A stretch of DNA of 64,000 nt from Timaviella obliquedivisa GSE-PSE-MK23-08B (GCA_019358855.1 JAHHII010000005.1:365556-429555), one strand, 5' to 3'; positions 37,223 to 45,811 are shown, counted from the stretch's first letter. Program-made: numbers and translations. The notes: generated from the letters alone by a model not told the origin.

Positions 37223-37636
37223 ATGCTGCAAATTTCTAAAACTGTAACAATTCCTGCCCACGAAATCGAAACCACTGCAATTCGATCGCAGGGCGCAGGC
37301 GGGCAAAATGTGAACAAAGTGGCATCCGCTATTCATTTACGCTTCGACATTAAAGCCTCTTCGCTGCCTGAGGTTTACAAAGAACGACTTTTGCAGCTAA
37401 GTGACCAACGCATTACTAAAGACGGCGTAGTGGTCATTAAGGCACAAGAACATCGCAGCCAAGAGCAAAACCGTGAGGAAGCGCTCAGACGGCTGCAAGA
37501 ATTAATTAAAAGTGCGATCGCTGTCACCAAAAAACGCAAGCCCAGTCGCCCTAGTCTAAGCGCTAAGAGAAAGCGTTTAGACAGTAAAGCAAAACGCGGA
37601 CAGATTAAGACGATGCGCGGCAAAGTGGACGAATAA
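37223..37636 (+). CDS. arfB: Alternative ribosome-rescue aminoacyl-tRNA hydrolase ArfB (YaeJ)
   Basis: The protein has 137 residues. The release-factor-type GGQ motif is at 26-28 ([19 protein letters not shown]), and the C-terminus is the expected basic tail ([20 protein letters not shown]) that enters the empty mRNA channel. It frees stalled ribosomes lacking a stop codon in the A site. It starts 9 bp after minE and is probably cotranscribed with the min genes. Confidence 0.94.
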   Translation: MLQISKTVTIPAHEIETTAIRSQGAGGQNVNKVASAIHLRFDIKASSLPEVYKERLLQLSDQRITKDGVVVIKAQEHRSQEQNREEALRRLQELIKSAIAVTKKRKPSRPSLSAKRKRLDSKAKRGQIKTMRGKVDE

Positions 37637-37700
37637 GCCAGAGAAATAACCCTTGGGGGTCATGGCGAGAAGCAGGGCTTTCTTCCACAATGGCTAATAA

Positions 37701-37781
37701 CAGCGGCAGGTTGAGTGCGCTGCTACCGGGTAGTCTGTATCAGCAAAGATGAAGGGAAGCCAACTTTGCCGGGTACAGATT
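37701..37781 (+). promoter_or_regulatory. Structured leader RNA candidate upstream of the 37850 gene
   Basis: Two stems can be drawn. Stem 1 is CAGCG (37701-37705) with CGCTG (37718-37722). Stem 2 is AGTCTGTA (37732-37739) with TACAGATT (37774-37781), containing the inner perfect stem GCAAAG (37743-37748) / CTTTGC (37764-37769). The layered stems resemble a riboswitch or protein-binding leader, but no known class fits. Confidence 0.4.
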
Positions 37782-37820
37782 GCCCATTCTTAACATTGCA
37801 ACCATTCTTACTTGTCTTAA

Positions 37821-37840
37821 CCCTTTGGAGCCATCAAGGG
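37821..37840 (+). promoter_or_regulatory. Hairpin that would hide the ribosome-binding site of the 37850 gene
   Basis: CCCTT (37821-37825) can pair with AAGGG (37836-37840). That AAGGG is the only ribosome-binding site for the ATG at 37850 (nine bases away). Translation could thus be controlled by the fold of the leader or by temperature. Confidence 0.45.
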
Positions 37841-37849
37841 CTATTTCCC

Positions 37850-38737
37850 ATGTCTAAAACTTCTCCAGCTTTTGCACCCATAAAGCCAAGCTTTGTTACA
37901 GTCGGAATTGCAATAACGGCGATCGCCTGCTGGTATTCGGTGAATGTATCGCAACTTCAGCCATTAAATGAGATAGGAGAAGTAACCAAAACCCAAATCA
38001 AAGAAACCCAAAAATCTTCTACAACTGTTGCGGTACCTGAAGGCTGGCGGACTGAGAATCTGGCAGAAGGCGTTACAGCCTACACGTTACCTGCTCAGTA
38101 TAAAACAGAGCTTGAGTACGATGCTGTAAATAACGTAGATACCTTAGATTTAAGACTAGATGGAACACGGTATCCTTACGTTAGTGATATCTCTCAATCA
38201 GATTTAACTCAAGATCCTCATCATCCAAATCACTATTTTTGGAAAGGTGTGTGGCAAGGCGAAGGATACAACCGAGTACTCGATCGAAACCATCAGTTAG
38301 TTGCGGAACGAGAGAACAGTGTTGACATACATCTCAGCATTTCTTTGGATACTAGTGTTACCGATGCAACGAAACCTAATTTAATTATTACCGTTAAAAG
38401 TGATCAGGATGAGACAGCGCAGTTAACGAATATTTCAGCCTTTCGGATTGATTCAGAAACAGGCAAAACTCTCGATCGCCGAGACTTTGCTCAGTTGCCG
38501 CCTGTGTATGAAGTAACAGCTAGTCGCAATGGAGGATATGCGGGCACAGAGATCAAAGCATTGGAGCCATTAGGAACAGTTACGTTTGCTTATCACGTGT
38601 CTGCTGAACAGGTGCAGCAAAACTTGCCAATTCGATTAACTGCGGTCAATCGCCTATTTACTGAACGGCAGCAAGAGATTTATGATCTTCAGGCAAAAGG
38701 CTGGGTTGTAAAAGAAGTTCCGGCTCCCAGTTATTAA
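37850..38737 (+). CDS. Uncharacterised exported or membrane-anchored protein
   Basis: From the ATG at 37850 the protein has 295 residues. An N-terminal hydrophobic stretch (FVTVGIAITAIACWYSVNVS) looks like a signal anchor. The rest is a soluble, mostly beta-strand domain without cysteines in the mature part and without a family I recognise. Segments such as VPEGWRTENLAEGVTAYTLP and LPPVYEVTASRNGGYAGTEI may help a search. A longer frame from 37715 includes the structured leader and is unlikely to be translated. It ends 4 bp before the 3' end of the convergent gene at 38742. Confidence 0.7.
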   Translation: MSKTSPAFAPIKPSFVTVGIAITAIACWYSVNVSQLQPLNEIGEVTKTQIKETQKSSTTVAVPEGWRTENLAEGVTAYTLPAQYKTELEYDAVNNVDTLDLRLDGTRYPYVSDISQSDLTQDPHHPNHYFWKGVWQGEGYNRVLDRNHQLVAERENSVDIHLSISLDTSVTDATKPNLIITVKSDQDETAQLTNISAFRIDSETGKTLDRRDFAQLPPVYEVTASRNGGYAGTEIKALEPLGTVTFAYHVSAEQVQQNLPIRLTAVNRLFTERQQEIYDLQAKGWVVKEVPAPSY

Positions 38738-38741
38738 AAAA

Positions 38742-40061
38742 CTAAGGTGTGGAAGAGGGAGACATAGGCGTAGGGATTTCAATGATCATCGGATCATCTA
38801 AATTATTCTCTAAAGGGCGATCGCTGTTAGTCAATGTTTGTTGAACGGGAGATGCGATCGGTGAGGGCAAAGACTCGTGAATACTTTCAGAAATAATTTC
38901 AGAAGCGTTCTCGGGTAAGTTCTCGGCAACATTCCCGGAAAAGTTTCTAGGAATATCATTAGGAACAGCTTCAGATTGATTAAGTTGTTCAGTCCGAGCT
39001 TTGACTCCAGTTTGATAAAGTTGATAGCGCCATTCGTTAATATGTTCATTCGCCTGTTCATAGAGAGCACTACCCCAGGTAATTTCGTGAGCTTCATCAA
39101 TAGCAGCTTGAAGGGATTCAGGATCGCCCTTGCTAGCAAGGCTGGTGGCGCGATCGAGGCGCGGACGATTTTCTAGGGTTTCGACTTGGCGCTGAAGTGT
39201 TGAAATCAGTGCTTGTGCTTCTTCGTAGTGAGGCGTGCCATAGAAGACAAATTGCGCCTCGGCAATGCCATTTCTGAGGGCAGATGGGTCGCTGGATTGG
39301 GCGAAAGATTTAGCTTTTTGAAGACGAGCCTGAGATTGGGCAACTTGCGAGTACTGAAGCTTGTTGATCGTTTCTTTGAGTGCATCGGGTTTAGGCTTGA
39401 TAACATGAGTCGAGGTGACTTGCCATTCGCTGCTTTCTTTTGCCAATTGGAGCGATCGCATTAGTTCAGCATATTTCACTGTTTCCCAATAGCGATTATC
39501 AAGATGTAGCAACTTTCTAGCCAGGGTCAGGACAGAATACCACTGGCGTTTTTCAATTTGCTCTTCAGCTTTTTGGTAAAGGCTTTCGGCTTTTGCCCAA
39601 GTTGTTTGCCAATGGTCAATGTTACGCTCGGCGAGGCGATACGTCCAAATGCCCCGTGGAATTTTTTGGGCAATGTTGACGGCAAAATTCAGGTCGCCAT
39701 CTTGATAAGCCGCTTCAGCAAGGCGGAGGGTCGTTTGAGAAAACTGTTCAATGAGGCGATCGCCTTCTGAACGCAAAGGATCTTCGAGAGCAATACTGTT
39801 GAGCAAACGAATAGACTGATGCAAATCTTCGGGGGTTTGGCGGTTACCCAACTCTTGAGCGCAGTAGAGGCGAGTTGCCGAGGAGGCATCTGCCCAAGAA
39901 ATCACCCAACAGTTAGGCAGATCAGGCAGCCAAAAAAGCTGCGTCGATGCCCAAAGAGCAGCACTCCCTGGAAGCATGATAGAAACAGCAGCCCATAGCT
40001 GCCAATGAACGCGTTTCAAGCCAGAAAAATGTTGGGCAATGGGGAGAGGAAAGTGCATCAT
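38742..40061 (-). CDS. Uncharacterised membrane-anchored helical (TPR-like) protein
   Basis: The protein has 439 residues. One N-terminal membrane helix (LWAAVSIMLPGSAALWASTQ) precedes a long helical region (about 80-350) with loosely repeated 30-40-residue units such as AESLYQKAEEQIEKRQWYSV and ARLQKAKSFAQSSDPSALRN, which resemble TPR-type repeats. The C-terminal 85 residues are a low-complexity Ser/Pro/Asn/Glu tail. Similar proteins are found in cyanobacteria without assigned function. I cannot assign a role. Confidence 0.7.
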   Translation of the reverse strand: MMHFPLPIAQHFSGLKRVHWQLWAAVSIMLPGSAALWASTQLFWLPDLPNCWVISWADASSATRLYCAQELGNRQTPEDLHQSIRLLNSIALEDPLRSEGDRLIEQFSQTTLRLAEAAYQDGDLNFAVNIAQKIPRGIWTYRLAERNIDHWQTTWAKAESLYQKAEEQIEKRQWYSVLTLARKLLHLDNRYWETVKYAELMRSLQLAKESSEWQVTSTHVIKPKPDALKETINKLQYSQVAQSQARLQKAKSFAQSSDPSALRNGIAEAQFVFYGTPHYEEAQALISTLQRQVETLENRPRLDRATSLASKGDPESLQAAIDEAHEITWGSALYEQANEHINEWRYQLYQTGVKARTEQLNQSEAVPNDIPRNFSGNVAENLPENASEIISESIHESLPSPIASPVQQTLTNSDRPLENNLDDPMIIEIPTPMSPSSTP

Positions 40062-40168
40062 GGCAGAATTTGAACAGCCCGTGAAAAACTTGTGGGGCTA
40101 GTGTTCCCTCTCCAAGCAGCAGTTGATATCGCTGACTACAAAAAATTAGCTTTCCTATTCAGAGCTTC

Positions 40169-40254
40169 GGCATTGCTGGATGAAAGTATGAATCTAAATT
40201 AAAGCCCCTCTCCTGAAGGAAAACTAAACTCTTATCCCGCGATTTAGCAACGCC
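40169..40254. mobile_element. MITE family I, short copy, with 8-bp target duplication
   Basis: An 86-bp element bounded by GGCATTGCTGGATGAAAGTA (from 40169) and TTTAGCAACGCC (to 40254), an imperfect inverted pair. It is flanked on both sides by AGAGCTTC (40161-40168 and 40255-40262), an exact 8-bp target duplication. The inside carries CCCCTCTCCTGAAGGAAA as in the longer copy at 49799. There is no coding capacity. Confidence 0.85.
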
Positions 40255-40447
40255 AGAGCTTCTAGTGTCTGACTTTAGGCGCATTAAGAATACTGGAATT
40301 GCGCACTTGAGACAATGATAAGATGGGGGGTTTAAAAGCGATCGCTTGTTAGCCACAATACACCCATTAGGAGTTGCTACTAGCTAAGATAAAGCGCTAC
40401 TGTTTAGAGTGCGTTTAACAAAGCGGACTTATGTGATATCTTTTCTG

Positions 40448-41185
40448 ATGAATCATTCCACAATGACAACGACGGCAACTTCAATTTCTCAAAAACTTCC
40501 AACTCTGCTGCTAGGCATCTTTGCAGGTCTGACCGCTTGCAGCAATAACCTGGAGGTTGGCGCTCTTGAGACTTCTATTAAAACAGAACTTGAAAAACAG
40601 GGCGGCATTATCGTCCAAGCCGTCGCCTGCCCCAAAGATTTACCCAAGGCTGAGAATACATTTTTTCAGTGCAAGGGAACGCTGCTGCCGCAGGGTGAAT
40701 TTGTGGTAGCCGTTGAACAAGAAGATGAGGCAGGCAAATTAAAGTGGGAAGTCCTTAACTCTAGTGGGCTGCTAAATCTACCGCGACTGGAAAAGCGCCT
40801 GCAAAAAGAAGTAGGCACTGAAATTGGTGCTGAGCCTACCATCAAGTGCAGCACTGGCACCCGGCAATATCGCTCGACTAAACCGGGAGATAGTTTTGAG
40901 TGCAAAGTGACCAACGGTAAATTGACTAGTCCGCAAGGACAGATTGATAAGCTGGTGATCAAAGTCGATGCACAGGGTAATGTCAACTGGCAGCAATATC
41001 GAACTATCCAGACGATCGCCACTTCTCCTTCACCCGGAGCAGCGCTACCAGGGTCATCGGCTGCTGCCAAGACTCCTGCAACTGATTCCAGCGCTCCTAG
41101 CCCGGTGTCTACGGCTCCCTCTCCCACTGCCAAAAGCGCGGAAGACTTACTGAATGCACCTAATGCAACCGATGGATTTGATTAA
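40448..41185 (+). CDS. Lipoprotein with two DUF4333-like domains
   Basis: The protein has about 245 residues. A signal peptide ends in the lipobox GLTAC with Cys31 as the lipidated residue. Two similar domains follow, each with a paired cysteine pattern (ACPKDLPKAENTFFQCKG and IKCSTGTRQYRSTKPGDSFE, then a Cys). DUF4333 domains of this Cys pattern occur in actinobacterial and cyanobacterial secreted proteins and have no known role. The C-terminal 60 residues are Ala/Pro/Ser-rich. ATGs at 40448 and 40463 are both possible starts; neither has a clear ribosome-binding site. Confidence 0.7.
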   Translation: MNHSTMTTTATSISQKLPTLLLGIFAGLTACSNNLEVGALETSIKTELEKQGGIIVQAVACPKDLPKAENTFFQCKGTLLPQGEFVVAVEQEDEAGKLKWEVLNSSGLLNLPRLEKRLQKEVGTEIGAEPTIKCSTGTRQYRSTKPGDSFECKVTNGKLTSPQGQIDKLVIKVDAQGNVNWQQYRTIQTIATSPSPGAALPGSSAAAKTPATDSSAPSPVSTAPSPTAKSAEDLLNAPNATDGFD

Positions 41186-41387
41186 CTCCTAACCTAAATC
41201 TCATTAAAAAAATATCTATTTCATCAGAAAAATATCGACCTTAACCTTCTATTACTATTCTCGCTATCATTTGTTAACCAGCCCCCTCAGAGGTATCAGT
41301 TATCCTAACGGAGGAATGGTTGTTGCCCCTTTGCTAGCGATGTAGCGCGTTCACTCCTGCTGTATTTCTCCCCTTAACTCTTACCTC

Positions 41388-42080
41388 ATGTCAAACGTAT
41401 ACGAATTTTTGAAAACGGGTGGTCCTACCATGATTCCGATGGCGGGATTATCGATCATGGCGCTTGCTTGTGGATTTGAACGCGCAGGATTTTGGTATCG
41501 ATTACTGACTAAAGAAGACAAAATTGTTCGGGGCGTTTTGGAAGCAGCGCACTATGATTTAGCTGAGGCTAGGGCGATCGCTGAGCGAGAGAAAGATCTG
41601 CCAATTGGACGGTTTTTAGTGGCACCCTTAAAGCTGAGGCAAGCTACACCAGAAACTTTTCGGTTGGCAATGGAAGCCGCTGCTGACAAAGAATTTATTC
41701 AAATGCGCAAGGGCGATAAGCTCTTAGAAACCGTCATTGCAATAGCACCTCTTTTAGGATTATTAGGAACAGTGACCGGTTTAATTGCGACTTTCTCTAA
41801 CCTCAATATTGGCGGCGGTGGCAGTGGCGATCAGGCAACTAAGGCGGCGGCTGGAATTGGTGAAGCGTTGCTGACTACAGCCGCTGGCATGATGGTGGCG
41901 ATCGTGGCTTTGGTCATTTTTCGAGTGTTGGTGACTCTGCAATCTAATCAAATGGACTACTTTTCTGAAGTGGGTTCTGAGCTAGAGTTAATTTATCGCC
42001 AGGAATGGTATGAGCCTTCTCAAGATCCTGCCGATAACTTACCAGCCCCCTCATCTGTTGCAGTAGGCACTGAACGCTGA
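41388..42080 (+). CDS. exbB: MotA/TolQ/ExbB family proton channel protein
   Basis: The protein has 230 residues and is a close paralogue of the protein at 9481: TGGPTMIPMAGLSIMALACG helix, DKLLETVIAIAPLLGLLGTV and LLTTAAGMMVAIVALVIFRV. Differences are a glycine-rich loop (NIGGGGSGDQATKAAAG). It is the stator pentamer of a TonB- or Tol-like energy system. Its last base overlaps the ATG of the following exbD gene (42080), a sign of translational coupling. A TonB-like gene lies 1 kb downstream on the other strand. Confidence 0.93.
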   Translation: MSNVYEFLKTGGPTMIPMAGLSIMALACGFERAGFWYRLLTKEDKIVRGVLEAAHYDLAEARAIAEREKDLPIGRFLVAPLKLRQATPETFRLAMEAAADKEFIQMRKGDKLLETVIAIAPLLGLLGTVTGLIATFSNLNIGGGGSGDQATKAAAGIGEALLTTAAGMMVAIVALVIFRVLVTLQSNQMDYFSEVGSELELIYRQEWYEPSQDPADNLPAPSSVAVGTER

Positions 42081-42490
42081 TGAGACTTAAGAAAAGCAGG
42101 GATTCTAACAAACTGCCAGAGATGAACTTGGTACCCATGTTAGATGTGCTGATGACCGTTTTGACGTTCTTCATCATCGTATCAATGACGTTGGCAATTG
42201 ATAAAACGATGGAGGTGCAATTGCCTAGCAATGCAAGCCCTACTCCGTCGCCTTCTCAAAAAGAGCCAGACCCCCTCGTGGTGGAAATGACAAAACAGGG
42301 GTTAACCATCAAAGACCAGCCCGTTACGCCCCCCCAGCTTATGCCCCAAGTTAAAACCTATTTAGTTCAAAACCCCAAAGGTTTTGCCGTTCTTCGCGCC
42401 GATCCGCAAGTGCCTTACGAACAGGTGATTCGGGTTTTGGGCGAAATGCAAAGCGTAGGGGGCGATCGCGTTTCCCTTGCCCTCGATTAA
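42080..42490 (+). CDS. exbD: ExbD/TolR family protein, first copy
   Basis: The protein has 136 residues with the standard fold: a basic N-terminus, a membrane helix with the proton-carrying Asp (NLVPMLDVLMTVLTFFIIVS) and a periplasmic domain that ends GEMQSVGGDRVSLALD. It starts in the stop codon of exbB and is followed after 24 bp by a second, distinct exbD. Confidence 0.93.
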   Translation: MRLKKSRDSNKLPEMNLVPMLDVLMTVLTFFIIVSMTLAIDKTMEVQLPSNASPTPSPSQKEPDPLVVEMTKQGLTIKDQPVTPPQLMPQVKTYLVQNPKGFAVLRADPQVPYEQVIRVLGEMQSVGGDRVSLALD

Positions 42491-42514
42491 TGCTGCTTAC
42501 CCAAAGGTTCTTCC

Positions 42515-42970
42515 ATGCGCTCTAGAAACCGCCGCGATCGCCACAGAAGCTCAGAGCTACCCGAGATTAATCTTGTGCCGATGATGGACGTGTTAATGAC
42601 CATTCTGACGTTCTTTATCATCATCTCTATGTCTCTGACGGGGCAGCAGCTTTTAAGCATCAACTTACCGCAGTCTACGGCTGAAGAATCGGAGCAAGAC
42701 CCAGAGGAAGAAGCTCCGCAGCAAAAGCTAGTTGTGGGATTAAGCGATAAAGGACAGGCTTTTATTGGCAAGCAACATATTACGCAAGATGGTTTGGCAA
42801 AGCAAGTCGGCGATTTTCTCACTGAAAACCCTGAAGGCGTAGTAATGCTGAAAGCCGATCGCCGTTTGGACTTTAAGGCAGTGGCAGATTTGTTAAGGAC
42901 ATTGCGAGATATTGGCGGCGATCGCGTGCTTCTAGGAATTGAGCAACCCACCGAACCAGCAGCCAGCTAG
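42515..42970 (+). CDS. exbD: ExbD/TolR family protein, second copy
   Basis: The protein has 151 residues. The helix NLVPMMDVLMTILTFFIIIS keeps the Asp, the periplasmic part is longer and more acidic than in the first copy (EESEQDPEEEAPQQ), and it ends LRDIGGDRVLLGIEQP. Two neighbouring ExbD proteins could form a heterodimer inside one ExbB pentamer, as proposed for TonB systems with ExbD1/ExbD2. That is inference here. Confidence 0.93.
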   Translation: MRSRNRRDRHRSSELPEINLVPMMDVLMTILTFFIIISMSLTGQQLLSINLPQSTAEESEQDPEEEAPQQKLVVGLSDKGQAFIGKQHITQDGLAKQVGDFLTENPEGVVMLKADRRLDFKAVADLLRTLRDIGGDRVLLGIEQPTEPAAS

Positions 42971-42990
42971 TTTGCGATCAAAGGACTAAA

Positions 42991-43123
42991 CATTGCTAAA
43001 CGATAAATTTGCTCGGAGCCCCTTTCCTTCAGGAGAGGGGTTGGGGAGAGGTCTATCTCGCTGCATTATCTGATTAAACCTCACCCTAAATCTTTTTTTA
43101 AAGGGAAAGGGGAACTAGATTTC
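42991..43123. mobile_element. MITE family I, decayed copy
   Basis: A stretch of about 48 bp (43017-43064) is identical, apart from one missing C, to the inside of the element at 49799-49956 read in the other direction. The flanks show weaker matches (CATTGCT at 42991, AAGGGGAACTAGATTT near 43105-43122). The ends have decayed and no target duplication is visible. It lies between exbD and the tonB-like gene. Confidence 0.6.
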
Positions 43124-43128
43124 AAGCC

Positions 43129-44217
43129 CTAATTTGGTGCCTTACTCCAGAAAATTATTGCTGCTGAGCCATTTGTTGTCGGCACAATACTTAAGAATCC
43201 TGTGACCCCATCCCGGCTAATTTGATAAAGAGAGCCACCCCCATACGTTCCTTTGGGTGTCACCTGATAGTATGCTACCTCTAATCTTGGAGCAATATCG
43301 GCATAAGCATCATCTGGCGATCGCCCAGAAGCAATGACTGCCCGTTCCACGCCTTGTAACAGCTTTGCAACGCCCCCTTGCTGGTAATCTGCTTCACTGA
43401 GTACTTCTGCGTAGAACGAAGCTGGCTCAGTTAGCAAATTAGGATTATCAATTTCTTCCCAGCCATTGCTCACCTCAACATCGGGGATCGGGACAACTGA
43501 AGTCAGGTCGGAGTAAAAGCTTTGTTCTTCAGGGCTAACCACATTTTGACCCGCAGCCACTAAATCTTTCGGTAGGGGCGCATCGCTGACCAGAATTGTA
43601 GTTCCGGCTCCGGCGGCATTAGGAATGAGCGTTAAGTATTTGGTTTGACCGTCTTTTGATGAAATCTGATAAACGGCTCGTCCGGTTGCAGCAGCCTCAG
43701 TAGATTGCACAACAAAGCCTTTGGTTTTAAGTTGTTGTTGAAACCAGCCCTCGACTTTAGCAAGCGGATCGGTTGTCTTCTTGCTGAAGGGATCAAAGGC
43801 AGGAGGCAAATCAAACGACCCTGCAACGGCACCAGGGTAGTCAAAAACCTTGTCAAATGGGTCGACCGTGTCGGGCTTGGAAGCCGCCTCAGGCTGAGTC
43901 GACGCCTGTGAGGGTGCTGCTGGAACCGGGAGGGTTGTTCTGGGTACAGTGGATGATCTCACTGCAACGCGAGGCTTGACTGCTGCGACTTTAGGCGCTG
44001 GTCGAACGATAGTGTTATTTTTAGGTGCTAATTGCGTTAACTTAATGGCTTCTTCTTCTTTAGGCTTCTCGGTTATGGGCTTTTCAGACCCAGTTGGAAA
44101 GAATAGAATTAGGGCGTGCAAACCCACTGAGGCTAGAAACATGGGGCGAATGAGCGATCGCCAAGGAATCTGCATTTTCTCGAGTTGCACATTCTTTAAG
44201 GGATAAGACCAAGACAT
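43129..44217 (-). CDS. TonB-like protein, N-terminal anchor with periplasmic domains
   Basis: The protein has 362 residues. A short cytoplasmic start leads into one membrane helix (MFLASVGLHALILFFPTG) with a Ser and His in the position used by TonB to contact ExbB/ExbD. A Pro/Lys/Glu-rich periplasmic linker follows. Two similar domains come next (about 145-215 and 265-362, for example VYQISSKDGQTKYLTLIPNA and LYQISRDGVTGFLSIVPTTN). The C-terminal domains are not the usual TonB C-terminal domain. The position next to exbB-exbD-exbD, tail to tail, supports a TonB-type role. Its receptor is not in the window. Confidence 0.7.
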   Translation of the reverse strand: MSWSYPLKNVQLEKMQIPWRSLIRPMFLASVGLHALILFFPTGSEKPITEKPKEEEAIKLTQLAPKNNTIVRPAPKVAAVKPRVAVRSSTVPRTTLPVPAAPSQASTQPEAASKPDTVDPFDKVFDYPGAVAGSFDLPPAFDPFSKKTTDPLAKVEGWFQQQLKTKGFVVQSTEAAATGRAVYQISSKDGQTKYLTLIPNAAGAGTTILVSDAPLPKDLVAAGQNVVSPEEQSFYSDLTSVVPIPDVEVSNGWEEIDNPNLLTEPASFYAEVLSEADYQQGGVAKLLQGVERAVIASGRSPDDAYADIAPRLEVAYYQVTPKGTYGGGSLYQISRDGVTGFLSIVPTTNGSAAIIFWSKAPN

Positions 44218-44596
44218 AGTTAGATGGGGAGTGAGGGTAGGAGATAGGAAATTAGAAGTAAAAAAGCAACTGTAGAATCTAACTAAGTCAATGAGATAGA
44301 CGTAGCTTAAAGGCGTAAGAATCTATATTTAGGCTATAGCCGAGACTTACGTATTTCTATCGTATTTCTGTCTATGACATAGTAAAGCAAAACCCTTTAT
44401 TTTGGGCGGAGCTACTGTCAAAGATTCTGTAAAGCCTCTCTAGTGAAAGCTTCTAGTTCTGAAGTAAAAAACGGTAAGTAGCAAATAAGCGACTTAATAT
44501 ATTCTTAACTGTTTTTTAAATAAACGATAACAACCAGAGACTACTTAACAGTAAGAAGTAGAAATTTAAACCCTCTTCGTCATTATTTTAAATAAT

Positions 44597-44637
44597 CTTA
44601 AACAGTATTTAATCAGTCGATTAATTATGCTTAACCG
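44597..44637 (+). promoter_or_regulatory. Pho box upstream of pstS
   Basis: Direct repeats CTTAAACA (44597), TTTAATCA (44608), ATTAATTA (44620) and CTTAACCG (44630) are spaced by about 11 bp, which fits the cyanobacterial Pho box (YTTAAYYW repeats) bound by the response regulator PhoB/SphR. The box ends 79 bp before the pstS ATG. The last repeat overlaps the inverted repeat TAACCGTTACA / TGTAACGGTTA (44632-44663). Confidence 0.65.
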
Positions 44638-44715
44638 TTACAGAGGTAACTTTGTAACGGTTAGATTATTTTAGCCATTCAAAGATTTTTTGTGCACCTG
44701 GAGTGAGGATAAATA

Positions 44716-45762
44716 ATGATAGTTTCTGCGCGTGCCTTCCGTCGTACGGTTGCTGTAACAGCTTTTGCAGCAGCGCTGACAGTGAGTCCTCTGCTGGCGG
44801 CGATCGCCCAAGCACTGACCTTGAATGGAGCAGGGGCAACTTTTCCTGCACCTTTGTATGAGCGTTACTTTAGAGATTTTAGAACGGCTACGGGTGGTTT
44901 CCAGGTCAACTACCAGGCAGTGGGTAGCGGTGCTGGAATTCGTCAAACAGTAGCGGGTACGGTTGATTTCGGCGCTAGTGATGCAGCCATGACCGATGCT
45001 CAGATTGCGCAAGTGAGCCGGGGCGTTATTCTCGTTCCCACCTCAGGTGGAGCCGTTACTCTGGCATACAACTTGCCCGGAGTGACCAACTTGAAAATTT
45101 CTCGCGCAGTCATGGGCGGCATCTTTTCTGGTCAAGTTACCCGTTGGAATGATCCCAAGATTGTTGCAGATAACGCGGGTGTTACTCTACCCGACTCGCC
45201 CATCAAGCCCGTAGTTCGGGCAGACAGCAGCGGCACCACATTTGTATTTACCAATCACGTCAGTGCCGTCGATCCTTACTTCAAAGGCAGAATTGGAGTC
45301 GGTACTGCCCCTAACTGGACGATTAATCCAATTAGAGGCAGAGGCAATTCAGGGGTTGCAGCGCAAGTTCAACGGACTTCGGGTTCAATTGGTTATGTTG
45401 AATTAGCGACTGCAAAGCAAGCTAATTTGACCATGGCTTCGGTTCAAAATAAGAAGGGCGACTTTGTTGCTCCTACTTTAGAGGCAACTGAGGCTGCGCT
45501 AGCCAGTTTGACTTACCCCGATAACTTCCGCGTATTTGCCAACGACCCCGAAGAGGGTTACCCCATTGCTGGGTTAACCTGGATCATGGTTTACAAGAAG
45601 TATGCCACCGCTGAACAAGCCGATGGCGTGAAGAAACTGGTGCAGTGGATGCTGACCGAAGGGCAGAAGCTCAACAATGAATTGGATTACACCAAAGTTC
45701 CTGAAAGCATTGCTCAAAGGGCAATCCAAACAGTGAATAGCGAAGTCACTGTAGGTCAGTAA
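44716..45762 (+). CDS. pstS: Phosphate ABC transporter substrate-binding protein PstS
   Basis: The protein has 348 residues and a signal peptide (TVAVTAFAAALTVSPLLAAI). The mature protein starts at the phosphate-binding LNGAGATFPAPLYERYF. Further binding parts are GSGAGIRQTVAGTVDFGASD, RADSSGTTFVF and GNSGVAAQVQRTSGSIGYVE. It captures phosphate in the periplasm for PstCAB. GAGG at 44703-44711 precedes the ATG. It is the first gene of pstSCAB, behind a Pho box, so phosphate starvation control is expected. Confidence 0.96.
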   Translation: MIVSARAFRRTVAVTAFAAALTVSPLLAAIAQALTLNGAGATFPAPLYERYFRDFRTATGGFQVNYQAVGSGAGIRQTVAGTVDFGASDAAMTDAQIAQVSRGVILVPTSGGAVTLAYNLPGVTNLKISRAVMGGIFSGQVTRWNDPKIVADNAGVTLPDSPIKPVVRADSSGTTFVFTNHVSAVDPYFKGRIGVGTAPNWTINPIRGRGNSGVAAQVQRTSGSIGYVELATAKQANLTMASVQNKKGDFVAPTLEATEAALASLTYPDNFRVFANDPEEGYPIAGLTWIMVYKKYATAEQADGVKKLVQWMLTEGQKLNNELDYTKVPESIAQRAIQTVNSEVTVGQ

Positions 45763-45765
45763 TAT

Positions 45766-45798
45766 TTCTCATTCCCAGCCAGTGGCTGGGAATGAGAA
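45766..45798 (+). terminator. Perfect hairpin between pstS and pstC
   Basis: TTCTCATTCCCAGCCA (45766-45781) is mirrored exactly at 45783-45798 around one base. It lies 4 bp after the pstS stop and 14 bp before the pstC start. There is no T tract, so it is more likely an mRNA stabiliser or partial attenuator that keeps pstS mRNA above pstCAB. Confidence 0.7.
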
Positions 45799-45811
45799 AA
45801 CGAAGGAAATC

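Noticed and set aside
37637..37850. Possible cobalamin riboswitch (GAAGGGAAGCC segment)
   Set aside because: The B12 box and the other conserved core blocks are missing; only a short purine stretch is similar.
41186..41387. Fur box before the exbB-exbD-exbD genes
   Set aside because: ATTACTATTCTCGCTATCAT is only weakly similar to a Fur site and has no clear symmetry.
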